Assembly (NCBI GenBank): GCA_015654535.1
Contig: JAATGU010000022.1
Location: forward strand, 1 to 34,555
Length of the DNA: 34,555 nucleotides
Origin: Bacteroidales bacterium
Lineage (GTDB): Bacteria > Bacteroidota > Bacteroidia > Bacteroidales > Bacteroidaceae
Direction of reading: 5' to 3'
Part shown: positions 25,773 through 33,883 of the stretch, piece after piece
How the letters are laid out: every line of letters starts with the position of its first letter
Position numbering within the stretch: the stretch's first letter is position 1
The notes under the pieces: model-generated
What the model was told of the DNA's origin: nothing
Seen by the model: only the letters and a program-made list of their open reading frames with translations
The model's database searches: none
Position numbers and translations under genes: made by a program

Positions 25773-26530
25773 TATTTAAATAGACGTTTATGTTTCCAAT
25801 AAAAATAGAATAAACCAAAAATATGTTTATATGCCAATGAAGAAAAAAGATTCTTATTTGTCGTCCTCTGCCAGTGATGCACAATGGAATACCGAGGCAA
25901 ATAACAAACTCTCCATCCGGCATTTCTTGCTCTCAAACAGAAATCGGCATCTTCAGGACCATAAAATATAGATTCATCCAGCAGTCCTATATCATTTATT
26001 AATTCCCGGCGAATCATTTGACAAGCTCCAATAAGATAATCCGGTTCAAATACTTCAGAGTTAGCTGGTTCATTTACAAAAGAAGAATGCTTACCTTGAC
26101 GGGTTAACAGATTCGCAATCTTTACATTGATTCCCGGATAGCACTTATAACTTTCCTGTATCCGATTATTTTTATCCACTAATCTACATCCGCAAATTCC
26201 TACATCAGAATGATTGTCCATAAAATGAATCATCCCATCAATCGCCTCCTCATTAACAAGAGTGTCATTATCCAGTAAAAGTAAATAATTACCAGAGGAT
26301 TGTTCTATACCTCTGTTACGGGCATATGCCACTCCCCTGTTCTTCTTTAATTCTATAATCTTAACCTTTGGGTAATGTTGCCGCACAAAAGGAACCGTTT
26401 TATCAGCCGATCCATTATCAACTAATAGAATTTCCACATCTCTCGATTGTTTAGTTACATTTAAAGAAAACAAGCAATCTTGTAGAAGATCAAGTGAATT
26501 CCATGTGATTATAATGATGGATAACTTCAT
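25772..26530 (-). CDS. GT2 family glycosyltransferase
   Basis: A 252-residue GT-A enzyme: KLSIIIITWNSLDLLQDC at the start, LLVDNGSADKT for the nucleotide loop, LLLLDNDTLVNEEA with the DxD site, and DESIFYGPEDADFCLRARNA carrying the ED motif. The pattern matches rhamnosyl/other transferases of the wbbL type, but the sugar cannot be assigned. The frame opens at TTG 26536, yet the ATG at 26530, two bases after the stop of the radical SAM gene, is the likely start. No membrane helix is obvious; the last 20 residues are aromatic and basic. Confidence 0.9.
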   Translation of the reverse strand: MKLSIIIITWNSLDLLQDCLFSLNVTKQSRDVEILLVDNGSADKTVPFVRQHYPKVKIIELKKNRGVAYARNRGIEQSSGNYLLLLDNDTLVNEEAIDGMIHFMDNHSDVGICGCRLVDKNNRIQESYKCYPGINVKIANLLTRQGKHSSFVNEPANSEVFEPDYLIGACQMIRRELINDIGLLDESIFYGPEDADFCLRARNAGWRVCYLPRYSIVHHWQRTTNKNLFSSLAYKHIFGLFYFYWKHKRLFK

Positions 26531-26532
26531 AA

Positions 26533-27972
26533 TCAACCAAATAATTTTATTTTTAAAACTTTCAGAGCATATAGAAACTCTTTGAAGCTGGAAAAACGTT
26601 TTATCTGGCTGACAATAAAATAAGGAGATAGAAAATATCTCAGGTTATTCTGAAATAAAATATTTTCCATTTCTTTAGATGATAAATGAGGATAATTTAG
26701 GATAGACTCCCGTTGTACATCTGTAGGAATATAATCACCCGTACGAATCCAATTATTCTCTTTAGCCATCTTATAAAATTCCGTGCCGGGGAACGGAGAT
26801 ACAATATTAAACATGATTTGATCCACGTGCAATGCTTTCGCTTTTTTCAGCGTATTTCTTAATGTTTCTTTCGTCTCAAGAGGACTGGTTCCAATCAATA
26901 TATTTAATTTGACGGGGACATGATATTTTTTCAATAGCTTAATCGCTTTGTCAATCTGTTCGCTGGTAATTCCCTTTTTTATAAAAGTCAAAATCGCATC
27001 ATCAAAAGATTCTACTCCCAAATCCACATATCTACATCCAGAATCACCCAAAGCTTTGGCTATATTTTCTGTAATTGCATCCACACGGGCCTGACATCCC
27101 CATCTAAAATCATATTTGCGGATAGCAGCGCAAAAAGCCAGCGTACGTTCTTCTGTCCAGATGAAATTATCATCCATAAACCCAATCGCCTTATATCCTT
27201 GTTCGTAAAGCTCTCTTAACTCGGCATCCACATTTTCTATTGAACGAAAAGAGATGAAGGGTTTCTTATTATGTTCTTTCTTATATTCTATTTCCCGGGC
27301 AAAAGTCAAAGAACTCGGAACACAATAGATACATTTAAAAGGACAATTACGAGAAGTAACCATCGTAGTATAAGGAGTTAACTTCAACTTAGGGTTCCTA
27401 TATACTTTATCTTTTATAAAATGACGCGCAGGGAAAGGAAGAGCATCTAAATCTCTCATTAAAGGATAGGAAACATTATCCACTCTGACACCTTCCTTCA
27501 GAAACGAAATTCCGGCTATTGACTCCCAGTCTTTACCATCCCGTAGAGCATTTGTCCAATCACATACAATCATTTCCGGTTCCCCTCTTACCACAATTTC
27601 ATAACTGCTTTTCAAGCACTTATCAACAAAAAAAGTGGGTCCTGGTCCTATAAATAGCACAAAAGAAGTTGGATGATATTTTCTAATCAGTTCCAATGCC
27701 ATCAAGTCATTGTTTATCGAAAGATTTACCGTCCAAATATAATAGACATCACTATCATCTTCTCTAAGGAATTCTGTAAACTCTGCCACAGTTCCTCCAT
27801 TATACACAAAATCTTTATAAAATATGTCTTTATAACCTTCCTTCTCAAGTAATGCAACCACTGTTAACTCATAAATATTGGGTGCCGCAACCACTACACG
27901 AGTGCATCCGGCAGTCCGTTCAGCTGGTTTTTCCCCATCTAACACGGGAGGAATCAAGAATGTTAGTTTCAT
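26533..27972 (-). CDS. Radical SAM protein with B12-binding-like N-terminal domain
   Basis: A 479-residue protein. The N-terminal half (1-130) has the Rossmann-like outline of cobalamin-binding radical SAM enzymes (VVVAAPNIYELTVVALLEKE, VLFIGPGPTFF, EIVVRGEPE), but the DxHxxG cobalt-ligand motif is not visible. The radical SAM core starts TSRNCPFKCIYC with C210, C214 and C217 as the 4Fe-4S ligands. IGFMDDNF, CRYVDLGVESFDD and LNILIGTSPLET are later core strands. The C-terminal 90 residues are helical and basic. Such enzymes do radical methylations or rearrangements of lipids, sugars or natural products. It is followed by a GT2 and a GNAT gene in one operon. Reaction unknown. Confidence 0.9.
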   Translation of the reverse strand: MKLTFLIPPVLDGEKPAERTAGCTRVVVAAPNIYELTVVALLEKEGYKDIFYKDFVYNGGTVAEFTEFLREDDSDVYYIWTVNLSINNDLMALELIRKYHPTSFVLFIGPGPTFFVDKCLKSSYEIVVRGEPEMIVCDWTNALRDGKDWESIAGISFLKEGVRVDNVSYPLMRDLDALPFPARHFIKDKVYRNPKLKLTPYTTMVTSRNCPFKCIYCVPSSLTFAREIEYKKEHNKKPFISFRSIENVDAELRELYEQGYKAIGFMDDNFIWTEERTLAFCAAIRKYDFRWGCQARVDAITENIAKALGDSGCRYVDLGVESFDDAILTFIKKGITSEQIDKAIKLLKKYHVPVKLNILIGTSPLETKETLRNTLKKAKALHVDQIMFNIVSPFPGTEFYKMAKENNWIRTGDYIPTDVQRESILNYPHLSSKEMENILFQNNLRYFLSPYFIVSQIKRFSSFKEFLYALKVLKIKLFG

Positions 27973-27992
27973 ATTTTATTTGTTAATGTTAA

Positions 27993-28469
27993 TCAATAAG
28001 AACTTTTCTTTGCAGCATCCAACGCTTCCCCTATACGCAAAAATATATTTTTCCTTTTTCCTTTTCCACGATCTTTACGACTTTGTCCGGCACTTTCCAT
28101 CACATCATCAAAGCTGCCACCTTTATACACGCCCGTCTGAATCATCTGATAGATAATCCCCCAGTCCGGCAAGCCGCCCAGATTACGGTCGTCAATAAAA
28201 ATATCCGCTTTCAGTTTGCGGGAAAAGCCTCTTCCACCCACTTTTTCTTCTGGATAGTCTTTGTTTGCCGCATAAAACTCCAGTCCACGTTCCTGGCAAA
28301 AGTCGAGCGCTTCTTCTAATAAACGTCCTTCACGAACAGTCCATAAAATTAATCGGTGATGTTCATTTTGAAGTTGTTTCAATGTTTCAATGGCAAAGGG
28401 GATTTCCTTACCTATTTTAGGATACTCGTGTTCCACAATCGTGCCATCAAAATCTACAGCTATAATCAT
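27993..28469 (-). CDS. Small HAD-superfamily hydrolase
   Basis: A 158-residue HAD-fold protein. AVDFDGTIVEHEYP gives the nucleophile D6 and acid D8; WTVRE stands for motif II (Thr in strand 2), and FIDDRNLGG for motif IV metal-binding acids. There is no cap domain, so it could act on a large or polymeric phosphate or nucleotide. A close relative from B. thetaiotaomicron is known to me only as a HAD protein of unassigned function. The C-terminal 25 residues are basic. It lies 20 bases before the radical SAM start on the same transcript. Confidence 0.85.
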   Translation of the reverse strand: MIIAVDFDGTIVEHEYPKIGKEIPFAIETLKQLQNEHHRLILWTVREGRLLEEALDFCQERGLEFYAANKDYPEEKVGGRGFSRKLKADIFIDDRNLGGLPDWGIIYQMIQTGVYKGGSFDDVMESAGQSRKDRGKGKRKNIFLRIGEALDAAKKSSY

Positions 28470-28472
28470 AAT

Positions 28473-28946
28473 CTATTCTTCTTTATCATTTATATCTTTA
28501 TTTGTTACTATATCCAGTTCCTCCCGCAATCGTTTTTCACCTGGCAGACAAAAGACGGAAGCCGTGACTCCTATTAGTCCGCAAAGTGCTCCTATGTTAT
28601 TCAGCGTCATGTAATAAATCAATATATTGAGGAAGGTGACAAACGCGATAATCATGAGACGTACCGTGCTCCAACGTTGATAAAGTTTTAATGCATTTTC
28701 AAGTGCAGTTACTTTAATCACTTTTTCCATCTTTACACTAAAGATTTTTAAAGAGAGCGGAACAAGAGCGATAGTAATAAGAATTGAGGCTGTTTCGAGA
28801 AGATACTCCATATTTGCATCTCCTGCATAAACTCCTGTAGGAAGAATATTCGTTTCGTGCAGTACAACTAAAAGAATACTGATTCCAAGATAGAGTCCAT
28901 ACTGAATTTGTAATGCGCGGGCTACCGCTTTAATTTGTTGGTCCAT
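28473..28946 (-). CDS. Four-helix inner-membrane protein of unknown function
   Basis: A 157-residue protein with apolar segments at about 15-33, 48-68, 92-112 and 115-133, a basic middle loop (KMEKVIKVTALENALKLYQRW) and an acidic C-terminus rich in Asp and Glu. I do not recognise the family. It lies between recR and the HAD gene with short gaps (18 and 3 bases), so it belongs to the recR transcript. No catalytic motif is visible. Confidence 0.7.
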   Translation of the reverse strand: MDQQIKAVARALQIQYGLYLGISILLVVLHETNILPTGVYAGDANMEYLLETASILITIALVPLSLKIFSVKMEKVIKVTALENALKLYQRWSTVRLMIIAFVTFLNILIYYMTLNNIGALCGLIGVTASVFCLPGEKRLREELDIVTNKDINDKEE

Positions 28947-28964
28947 TTTATAAGTTTAGTTATA

Positions 28965-29582
28965 TTAAACTGTTCCGGTAAAAAGTGTCCGGTTGGCAAT
29001 GGAGCGTCCCAATGTCACCTCATCCGTGTATTCCAGTTCATCTCCAATGGAGATTCCACGTGCAATAACACTTAACTTTACACTCGTTTTTGCCAATTTA
29101 CGAAAGATATAGAAATTGGTGGTGTCTCCCTCCATCGTGGAACTCAAAGCAAGAATAATTTCTTTTATATCTCCTTCTTCCACTCTCTTCACCAGACTAT
29201 CTATCTGAAGATCGCCCGGACCAATGCCATCCATGGGAGAGATTATTCCTCCCAAAACATGATACAACCCTTTGAATTGCTGAGTAGATTCCACCGCCAT
29301 CACATCCCGTATGTTCTCCACTACACAGATAGTGGAAGCATCCCGTTGTGGATTGGCGCAGATCTGACAGGTATCTGTATCAGAAATATTGTGACAGATC
29401 TTGCAATATTTAACTTCTCTTTTCAGTGTCATAATGGCATTACCAAAAGCCTCAACAGAAGCCGGATCCTGACGTAAGAGATGAAGTACCAGCCTCATAG
29501 CCGTCTTTCTGCCGATACCCGGTAATTTAGCAAACTCTCCTACCGCCTTCTCAAGCAAAACCGATGGATATTGTTGATTCAT
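28965..29582 (-). CDS. recR: Recombination mediator RecR
   Basis: A 205-residue protein of standard length. A helix-hairpin-helix at about 12-35 ([20 protein letters not shown]) binds DNA. Four cysteines (C60, C63, C72, C75) form the zinc finger around [17 protein letters not shown] Toprim domain follows ([29 protein letters not shown]), and a C-terminal Walker B-like region. With RecO and RecF it loads RecA at single-strand gaps. It heads the operon and starts next to a promoter (TATCTTTG at 29614-29607) divergent from that of the symporter gene. Confidence 0.97.
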   Translation of the reverse strand: MNQQYPSVLLEKAVGEFAKLPGIGRKTAMRLVLHLLRQDPASVEAFGNAIMTLKREVKYCKICHNISDTDTCQICANPQRDASTICVVENIRDVMAVESTQQFKGLYHVLGGIISPMDGIGPGDLQIDSLVKRVEEGDIKEIILALSSTMEGDTTNFYIFRKLAKTSVKLSVIARGISIGDELEYTDEVTLGRSIANRTLFTGTV

Positions 29583-29606
29583 ATATACATTTCTCTATTG
29601 ACAGTG

Positions 29607-29635
29607 CAAAGATAGGAAATAAATTCCTACCTTTG
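29607..29635. promoter_or_regulatory. Divergent promoters of recR and the symporter gene
   Basis: On the minus strand TATCTTTG (29614-29607) serves recR, 25 bases before its ATG. On the + strand TACCTTTG (29628-29635) serves the symporter gene, with the ATGs at 29646 and 29655 close behind. The two elements are only 13 bases apart, so the polymerases cannot occupy both at once. Confidence 0.6.
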
Positions 29636-29654
29636 CGCATCCAAAATGCAATTT

Positions 29655-31109
29655 ATGAATAGCTATTATATATTACTGACCATTGTTCTTTACTTCGGAA
29701 TCCTGCTGATTATTGCCCGTATCACTGGAAGAAAAGGGGGAAGCAATGCCGCTTTCTTTAAAGGAGAGAACAAATCTCCCTGGTATGTAGTATCGTTTGG
29801 TATGATAGGCGCATCTCTTTCGGGAGTGACTTTTGTTTCTGTTCCGGGTATGGTACGGGGAATTGACCTGACTTACATGCAAACGGTTTTCGGCTTCTTT
29901 TTCGGTTATCTGGTTATTGCCCACGTGCTTCTTCCTTTATATTACAAACTGAACCTGACAAGCATCTATACCTATCTGGGAACCCGAATAGGCAACCGCG
30001 CTTATAAAACAGGGGCTTCTTTCTTTCTGCTTTCACGTATGGTGGGAGCTGCCGCCCGGCTTTATCTGGTTTGTCTCATTCTCCATACGTTTGTATTCCG
30101 CCAATGGAATATTCCTTTCTGGACTATTGCCGCGGTAACGGTGCTACTCATTTGGCTTTATACACGAAAAAGCGGGATTAAAACCATTATCTGGACAGAT
30201 ACCGTGCTCACCTTCTGCCTGCTGGCAGCTTTGATATTGATCATCTACCACACGACACAAAGTCTGCATCTCGATTTTGGTGGAGTGATCTCCACTATCC
30301 GTGAGAACGAGCATTTCCGAATCTTTGTTTTCGACGACTGGCACACCAAACAGAATTTCTTCAAACAGTTCTTCAGTGGTATCTTTATCACTATTGTAAT
30401 GACGGGATTGGATCAGGATATGATGCAAAAGAACCTCAGTTGCAAGAATCTGAAAGAGGCACAAAAAAATATGTATTGCTACGGTTTCTCATTCGTTCCG
30501 GTTAACTTCCTTTTTCTCTGCTTAGGAATCTTATTGTTGGTATTGGCTCAGAAAACGAATCTCGCTCTTCCGGCATTATCCGATGATATTCTTCCGATGT
30601 TTGCCGCGCAAGGATATCTCGGCCCTTCCGTTCTAGTATTTTTCTCAATAGGAATTATCGCAGCGGCATTTAGTAGTTCCGATTCCGCCCTAACTTCACT
30701 CACCACGAGTTTCTGTGTGGACATTCTAGGCATCGGAAAAGATAGTGAAGAGGTGGCCACTAAGAAAAGACACCGGGTGCATTTAGGAATGTCGGTGACA
30801 CTGGTATTGGTGATCTGTATCTTTGAAGCGTTAAACAGTAAAAGTGTGATCGATGCAATCTATATCATGGCGTCCTATACATATGGTCCTTTGCTGGGAT
30901 TGTTTGCCTTCGGACTCTTTACCCACCTACAGCCACGGGACAAATATGTACCATACATTGCTGTGGCATCTCCTTTTATATGCTTCGCGATAGATTCGCT
31001 GGTAGAGAAATATACAGGATATAAGTTTGGCTATGAAATGCTGATGTTCAATGGAGCGCTGACTTTTGCCGGACTACTTTTAATCTCACAAAAAAAACAA
31101 TTAAAATAA
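29655..31109 (+). CDS. Sodium:solute symporter (SSS family)
   Basis: A 484-residue membrane protein with about 13 helices, of the SSSF family length. GMIGASLSGVTFVSVPGMVR near residue 50 is the first unwound helix with its Na+-site residues, RMVGAAARLYL and AAAFSSSDSALTSLTTSF (the second Na+-site helix with Ser/Asp) are typical. The substrate, possibly an organic acid, amino acid or vitamin-like solute, cannot be told. ATG 29646 is in frame but lies only ten bases after the -7 element, so the ATG at 29655 (MNSYYILL) is preferred. The EngB gene begins six bases after the stop. Confidence 0.9.
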   Translation: MNSYYILLTIVLYFGILLIIARITGRKGGSNAAFFKGENKSPWYVVSFGMIGASLSGVTFVSVPGMVRGIDLTYMQTVFGFFFGYLVIAHVLLPLYYKLNLTSIYTYLGTRIGNRAYKTGASFFLLSRMVGAAARLYLVCLILHTFVFRQWNIPFWTIAAVTVLLIWLYTRKSGIKTIIWTDTVLTFCLLAALILIIYHTTQSLHLDFGGVISTIRENEHFRIFVFDDWHTKQNFFKQFFSGIFITIVMTGLDQDMMQKNLSCKNLKEAQKNMYCYGFSFVPVNFLFLCLGILLLVLAQKTNLALPALSDDILPMFAAQGYLGPSVLVFFSIGIIAAAFSSSDSALTSLTTSFCVDILGIGKDSEEVATKKRHRVHLGMSVTLVLVICIFEALNSKSVIDAIYIMASYTYGPLLGLFAFGLFTHLQPRDKYVPYIAVASPFICFAIDSLVEKYTGYKFGYEMLMFNGALTFAGLLLISQKKQLK

Positions 31110-31115
31110 ACAACT

Positions 31116-31721
31116 ATGGAAATTCTAAGTGCGGAATTCATAATCAGTAATGCCGAAGTATCTCAATGTCCTGCAAGTAACTTGCCCGAGTATGCATTTA
31201 TCGGTCGTTCCAATGTAGGAAAATCCAGTTTAATCAATATGCTGACTAACCGTAAAGGCTTAGCCATGACTTCTGCTACTCCAGGAAAGACCATGCTTAT
31301 CAATCATTTTCTGGTAAACAATGAATGGCATCTGGTAGATCTTCCGGGCTATGGCTTTGCCCGCCGTGGAAAAGCCGGACAAGAGGGCATCAGAACTTTG
31401 ATTGAAGACTATATTCTGGAACGGGAACAGATGACGAATCTATTTCTTTTAATAGATAGTAGATTGGATCCTCAGAAGATTGATATGGAATTTATGGAGT
31501 GGTTGGGCGAAAACGGAATACCGTTCTCCATCGTTTTTACTAAAGCAGATAAAATGACTTCCGGCAAACTGAAAGATAAAATTAACCGATACTTAAACAA
31601 ACTCCGCGAACATTGGGATAATCTTCCCCCCTACTTTCTTTCTTCTGCTGAGAGTAAACTAGGACGCGTGGAAATTCTAAATTATATTGAAGGAATAAAC
31701 AAGAGTATTAATACAAAATAA
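31116..31721 (+). CDS. engB: Ribosome biogenesis GTPase EngB (YihA/YsxC)
   Basis: A 201-residue TRAFAC GTPase. G1 is GRSNVGKSS at 30-38, G2 a Thr-Pro-Gly-Lys-Thr segment ([12 protein letters not shown]), G3 DLPGYGFA, G4 TKAD and G5 the SSAES near the end. It helps assemble the large ribosomal subunit and is usually essential. It lies between the symporter and the DUF4923 gene in one transcript, four bases from the latter. Confidence 0.96.
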   Translation: MEILSAEFIISNAEVSQCPASNLPEYAFIGRSNVGKSSLINMLTNRKGLAMTSATPGKTMLINHFLVNNEWHLVDLPGYGFARRGKAGQEGIRTLIEDYILEREQMTNLFLLIDSRLDPQKIDMEFMEWLGENGIPFSIVFTKADKMTSGKLKDKINRYLNKLREHWDNLPPYFLSSAESKLGRVEILNYIEGINKSINTK

Positions 31722-31724
31722 AAA

Positions 31725-32336
31725 ATGAAACGTAACTTTATCTTGATAGCAGCCGTATGTGGTATGCTAGTCCTCTCGGGCAATGTGAAAGCCCAATCGA
31801 TGAATGATTTAATGAGTAACAAAACCGTTAGCGGACTTGTAAACAAAGTAAATGGAACCGCAGCCTCCACTAAACCACAAAGCATTGTGGGGGTATGGAA
31901 GTACAAGGGAACAGCTTGTACCGTCCAGAGTGACAATGTATTGGCCAAAGCCAGTGCCGAAGTGATCAATGAAAAGGTAGAAGAACAGTTGAATATTCTT
32001 TGTGCCAAAGCAGGATTCAACACTGCCACCAGCAACTTTATCTTCACTGCCACAGGGGTATTTGTCAACACAGTAGGCACCCAAAAGTTTACTGGTAAAT
32101 ACAGTTATAACAAAGCCAACGGAGTTTTGGTACTAAATTATCAACAACTATCTACAGGAGTTGCCGCATCAGTAATTTCTCAAAGCGGTACCATCTCTAT
32201 CTTGCTTGATGCAAACAAGATGATTGAACTCGTTTCTGCCATGAATAAGAATACCTCGGATGAAACAATAAAGTCCGTCACTGCTATGCTCAATGAATGT
32301 AAAGGATTGAAAGTAGGATTCAGACTAGGGAAATAG
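31725..32336 (+). CDS. Exported DUF4923 family protein
   Basis: A 203-residue protein with a signal peptide (1-24, cleavage near KAQS) that recalls Bacteroidales DUF4923 proteins, a lipocalin-like beta-barrel group. Segments SIVGVWKYKGTACTVQSDN, AGFNTATSNFIFTATGVF and KANGVLVLNYQQL give the alternating strands. There is no lipobox Cys after the signal, so a soluble periplasmic protein is expected. Ligand and role are unknown. It follows engB by three bases, and the large terminator hairpin begins 62 bases after its stop. Confidence 0.85.
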   Translation: MKRNFILIAAVCGMLVLSGNVKAQSMNDLMSNKTVSGLVNKVNGTAASTKPQSIVGVWKYKGTACTVQSDNVLAKASAEVINEKVEEQLNILCAKAGFNTATSNFIFTATGVFVNTVGTQKFTGKYSYNKANGVLVLNYQQLSTGVAASVISQSGTISILLDANKMIELVSAMNKNTSDETIKSVTAMLNECKGLKVGFRLGK

Positions 32337-32384
32337 ACAAATATTCCTTGAAAGAATTTGTATTTGATATCTATTGAAAGTATA

Positions 32385-32457
32385 TTTCGATATATATCAA
32401 AGAATCCGTTAGATATATATCGAAACTAACTTTTGATATATATCTAACGGATTCTTT
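32385..32457. terminator. Bidirectional terminator with an overlapping alternative stem
   Basis: Perfect 23-base arms at 32399-32421 and 32435-32457 enclose a 13-base loop and are followed by TTC/CTTTA. The stem contains GAATCCGTTAGATA. Upstream, 32385-32398 (TTTCGATATATATC) is perfectly complementary to 32412-32425, so a second 14-base stem would compete for the left arm of the first. The structure lies between convergent genes (DUF4923 and nitroreductase), and would end transcripts from both sides. Confidence 0.8.
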
Positions 32458-32461
32458 TTCT

Positions 32462-33001
32462 TTAGTACTTATTATATGAGACTATCTTGTTTTTGTCTTT
32501 ACGTAGTTTCACTCTCTTAGGCTTTGTGGAGTAACCAATGGTAATGACCAATAGCAGTCGTTTGGAAGAAGGAATACCTGTCAGGGATTTGATCTCTTTT
32601 TCATCAAACCAACCCAATATACAAGAGCCTAATCCCTCACTCTCAGCAGCCAGAACAATATGAGCTGTGGCAATACCAAGATCGATGAGCGGAAAATGTT
32701 TATCCTTCGCTTTACTACCTAGAAAAGAAGTGATATTTGCCGATTCCTCCACCACCAGAATCTGGACAGGAGCCTCTTTAGCAAACTTATTCATTCCCAA
32801 TCCGGCGGTAGCCTTACCCACCTTTACCGAAAGATCCTTATCTGTTACCACGACAAACTTCCATGGCTGTGCGTTGCAAGCCGAAGGAGCCAAGCGAGCA
32901 GCTTCGAGTATTCGTTCCAGCTTTTCCGGCTCCACACTGCGTGTCATATCATAAGCCCGATCGCTCTGCCGAGCCTTGACTAACTCCAGAAAATTTTCCA
33001 T
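32462..33001 (-). CDS. Nitroreductase family protein
   Basis: A 179-residue FMN-dependent oxidoreductase of the small nitroreductase type. RQSDRAYDMTRSV is the N-terminal FMN-phosphate motif (R-x-S-x-R), APSACNAQPWKFVVV the flavin-contacting loop, and GSCILGWFDEKEIK and VITIGYSTK the later strands. It uses NAD(P)H to reduce nitro- or quinone-type compounds; the natural substrate is unknown. It follows riboflavin synthase by 20 bases; pairing a flavoprotein with flavin synthesis is suggestive but not proof of shared role. Confidence 0.92.
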   Translation of the reverse strand: MENFLELVKARQSDRAYDMTRSVEPEKLERILEAARLAPSACNAQPWKFVVVTDKDLSVKVGKATAGLGMNKFAKEAPVQILVVEESANITSFLGSKAKDKHFPLIDLGIATAHIVLAAESEGLGSCILGWFDEKEIKSLTGIPSSKRLLLVITIGYSTKPKRVKLRKDKNKIVSYNKY

Positions 33002-33021
33002 CCTCTTATTTTTTTTCGTAA

Positions 33022-33624
33022 TTATCTATACTGAATCATCCGGCTTATGTATTTGCCGATTATGTCAAATTCCAGATTTACGATCGATCCAGGTTTAAGT
33101 GTATGAAAGTTGGTGTGTTCATTCGTATATGGAATAATATTCACCTGGAAAGTATCCTCAGTAGGATTACATACCGTAAGGCTTACCCCATTCACCGTAA
33201 CCGAACCTTTATCCACTGTGATATATCCACGTTTGGCCATTTCCTTATCAAAAGCATATTTAAAGGTGTACGTCCAGCTTCCATCAACATCCTCCACAGA
33301 AAGGCAGGTAGCGGTTTGATCCACATGTCCCTGAACAATGTGTCCGTCCAAACGACCGTTCATCATCATACTTCGCTCTAAGTTCACTTTATCTCCCACC
33401 TTAAACAAACCGAGGTTGGAGCGGTCAAGGGTTTCTTTGATGGCAGTCACCGTGTAAGTATCATCCGTTTTACTCACCACGGTGAGGCAAACTCCATTGT
33501 GAGATACACTTTGATCTATCTTTAGTTCGTTTACAAACGAGCATTTCATGGTAATGTGTAGGTTCTCGTGATCTTTGACCAGAGCCACCACTTCTGCATA
33601 TTCTTCAATTATTCCTGAAAACAT
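33022..33624 (-). CDS. ribE: Riboflavin synthase, alpha subunit
   Basis: A 200-residue protein with two tandem lumazine-binding barrels. The first starts MFSGIIEE and has NGVCLTV at 43-49; GHIVQGHVD at 94-102 bridges the halves; the second has VNGVSLTV at 144-151. It dismutates two 6,7-dimethyl-8-ribityllumazine molecules to riboflavin. The start codon is the MFSG ATG at 33624-33622. Upstream, a TTTG at about 33682-33679 and TATTTTTA some 18 bases later are a possible own promoter. No FMN riboswitch signature is visible. A terminator from the promoter module lies about 100 bases upstream. The symbol ribE is the usual one for this family in Bacteroidetes. Confidence 0.95.
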   Translation of the reverse strand: MFSGIIEEYAEVVALVKDHENLHITMKCSFVNELKIDQSVSHNGVCLTVVSKTDDTYTVTAIKETLDRSNLGLFKVGDKVNLERSMMMNGRLDGHIVQGHVDQTATCLSVEDVDGSWTYTFKYAFDKEMAKRGYITVDKGSVTVNGVSLTVCNPTEDTFQVNIIPYTNEHTNFHTLKPGSIVNLEFDIIGKYISRMIQYR

Positions 33625-33723
33625 AATGATTAGTTGTTAATATTACGGCGGTAAAAATACAAAGAAATAACGAAAAGCAAAGGGGGTTTAGCTTGTTTAA
33701 CTATGTGGATGGAAGGTATGGGC

Positions 33724-33750
33724 AAAAAAAAAGGAGTCACGCTTGACTCC
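33724..33750 (-). terminator. Rho-independent terminator of the small transcript
   Basis: On the minus strand GGAGTCA (33750-33744), loop AGCG, TGACTCC (33739-33733), then nine T residues (33732-33724). This is a textbook terminator for leftward transcription, placed about 45 bases after the -7 element at 33801-33794. On the + strand there is no T-run, so it is one-directional. Confidence 0.85.
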
Positions 33751-33788
33751 AACCTTTGTTAACCTTAAATCTAATACTATGAAAAACA
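33724..33788 (-). ncRNA. Candidate small RNA or terminated leader
   Basis: The left promoter module fires leftward and reaches a strong terminator about 65 bases later. No peptide-coding frame with a start is obvious within the product. The bases after the -7 element read as TAGTATTAGATTTAAGGTTA and then an AAAGGTTGG segment ahead of the hairpin. It may be a stand-alone small RNA, a decoy short transcript, or a leader through which the polymerase sometimes reads into ribE. The start (about 33788) is inferred from the -7 position. I recognise no named Rfam family. Confidence 0.4.
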
Positions 33789-33869
33789 CACTGCAAAGAT
33801 ACAGCCTTTTTGGAAACCTCCAAATGTTTTGGCAATAAAAATATGCTTTATAACATGATTTAATATTTG
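33757..33869 (-). repeat. Left copy of a 113-base inverted promoter module
   Basis: This copy is complementary to 34443-34555 over 113 bases without gaps, with four mismatches, all transitions. It carries on the minus strand TTTG at 33824-33821, a 19-base spacer and TATCTTTG at 33801-33794. An imperfect palindrome (TTTGGA, AACC, TCCAAA) at 33809-33824 covers the -33 box and spacer start. The module fires leftward, away from the glycosylase gene. Confidence 0.9.
33794..33824 (-). promoter_or_regulatory. Consensus Bacteroides promoter, left copy
   Basis: TTTG at 33824-33821, exactly 19 bases, then TATCTTTG at 33801-33794 on the minus strand. This is a full match to the primary-sigma consensus and the strongest promoter in the window by eye, together with its right copy. 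Confidence 0.85.
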
Positions 33870-33883
33870 GTCATTCCAAATGT

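Noticed and set aside
33625..33723. FMN riboswitch ahead of riboflavin synthase
   Set aside because: None of the conserved FMN-element segments (such as an AGGGGCAGGGTG-like core) is present; the only structure upstream is the plain terminator hairpin.
33779..33838. A 19-codon reading frame (MKNTLQRYSLFGNLQMFWQ) present in both inverted copies with one changed residue
   Set aside because: It is antisense to the promoter; its conservation is explained by the -7 and -33 boxes and the palindrome, and the changed codon is the palindrome centre.
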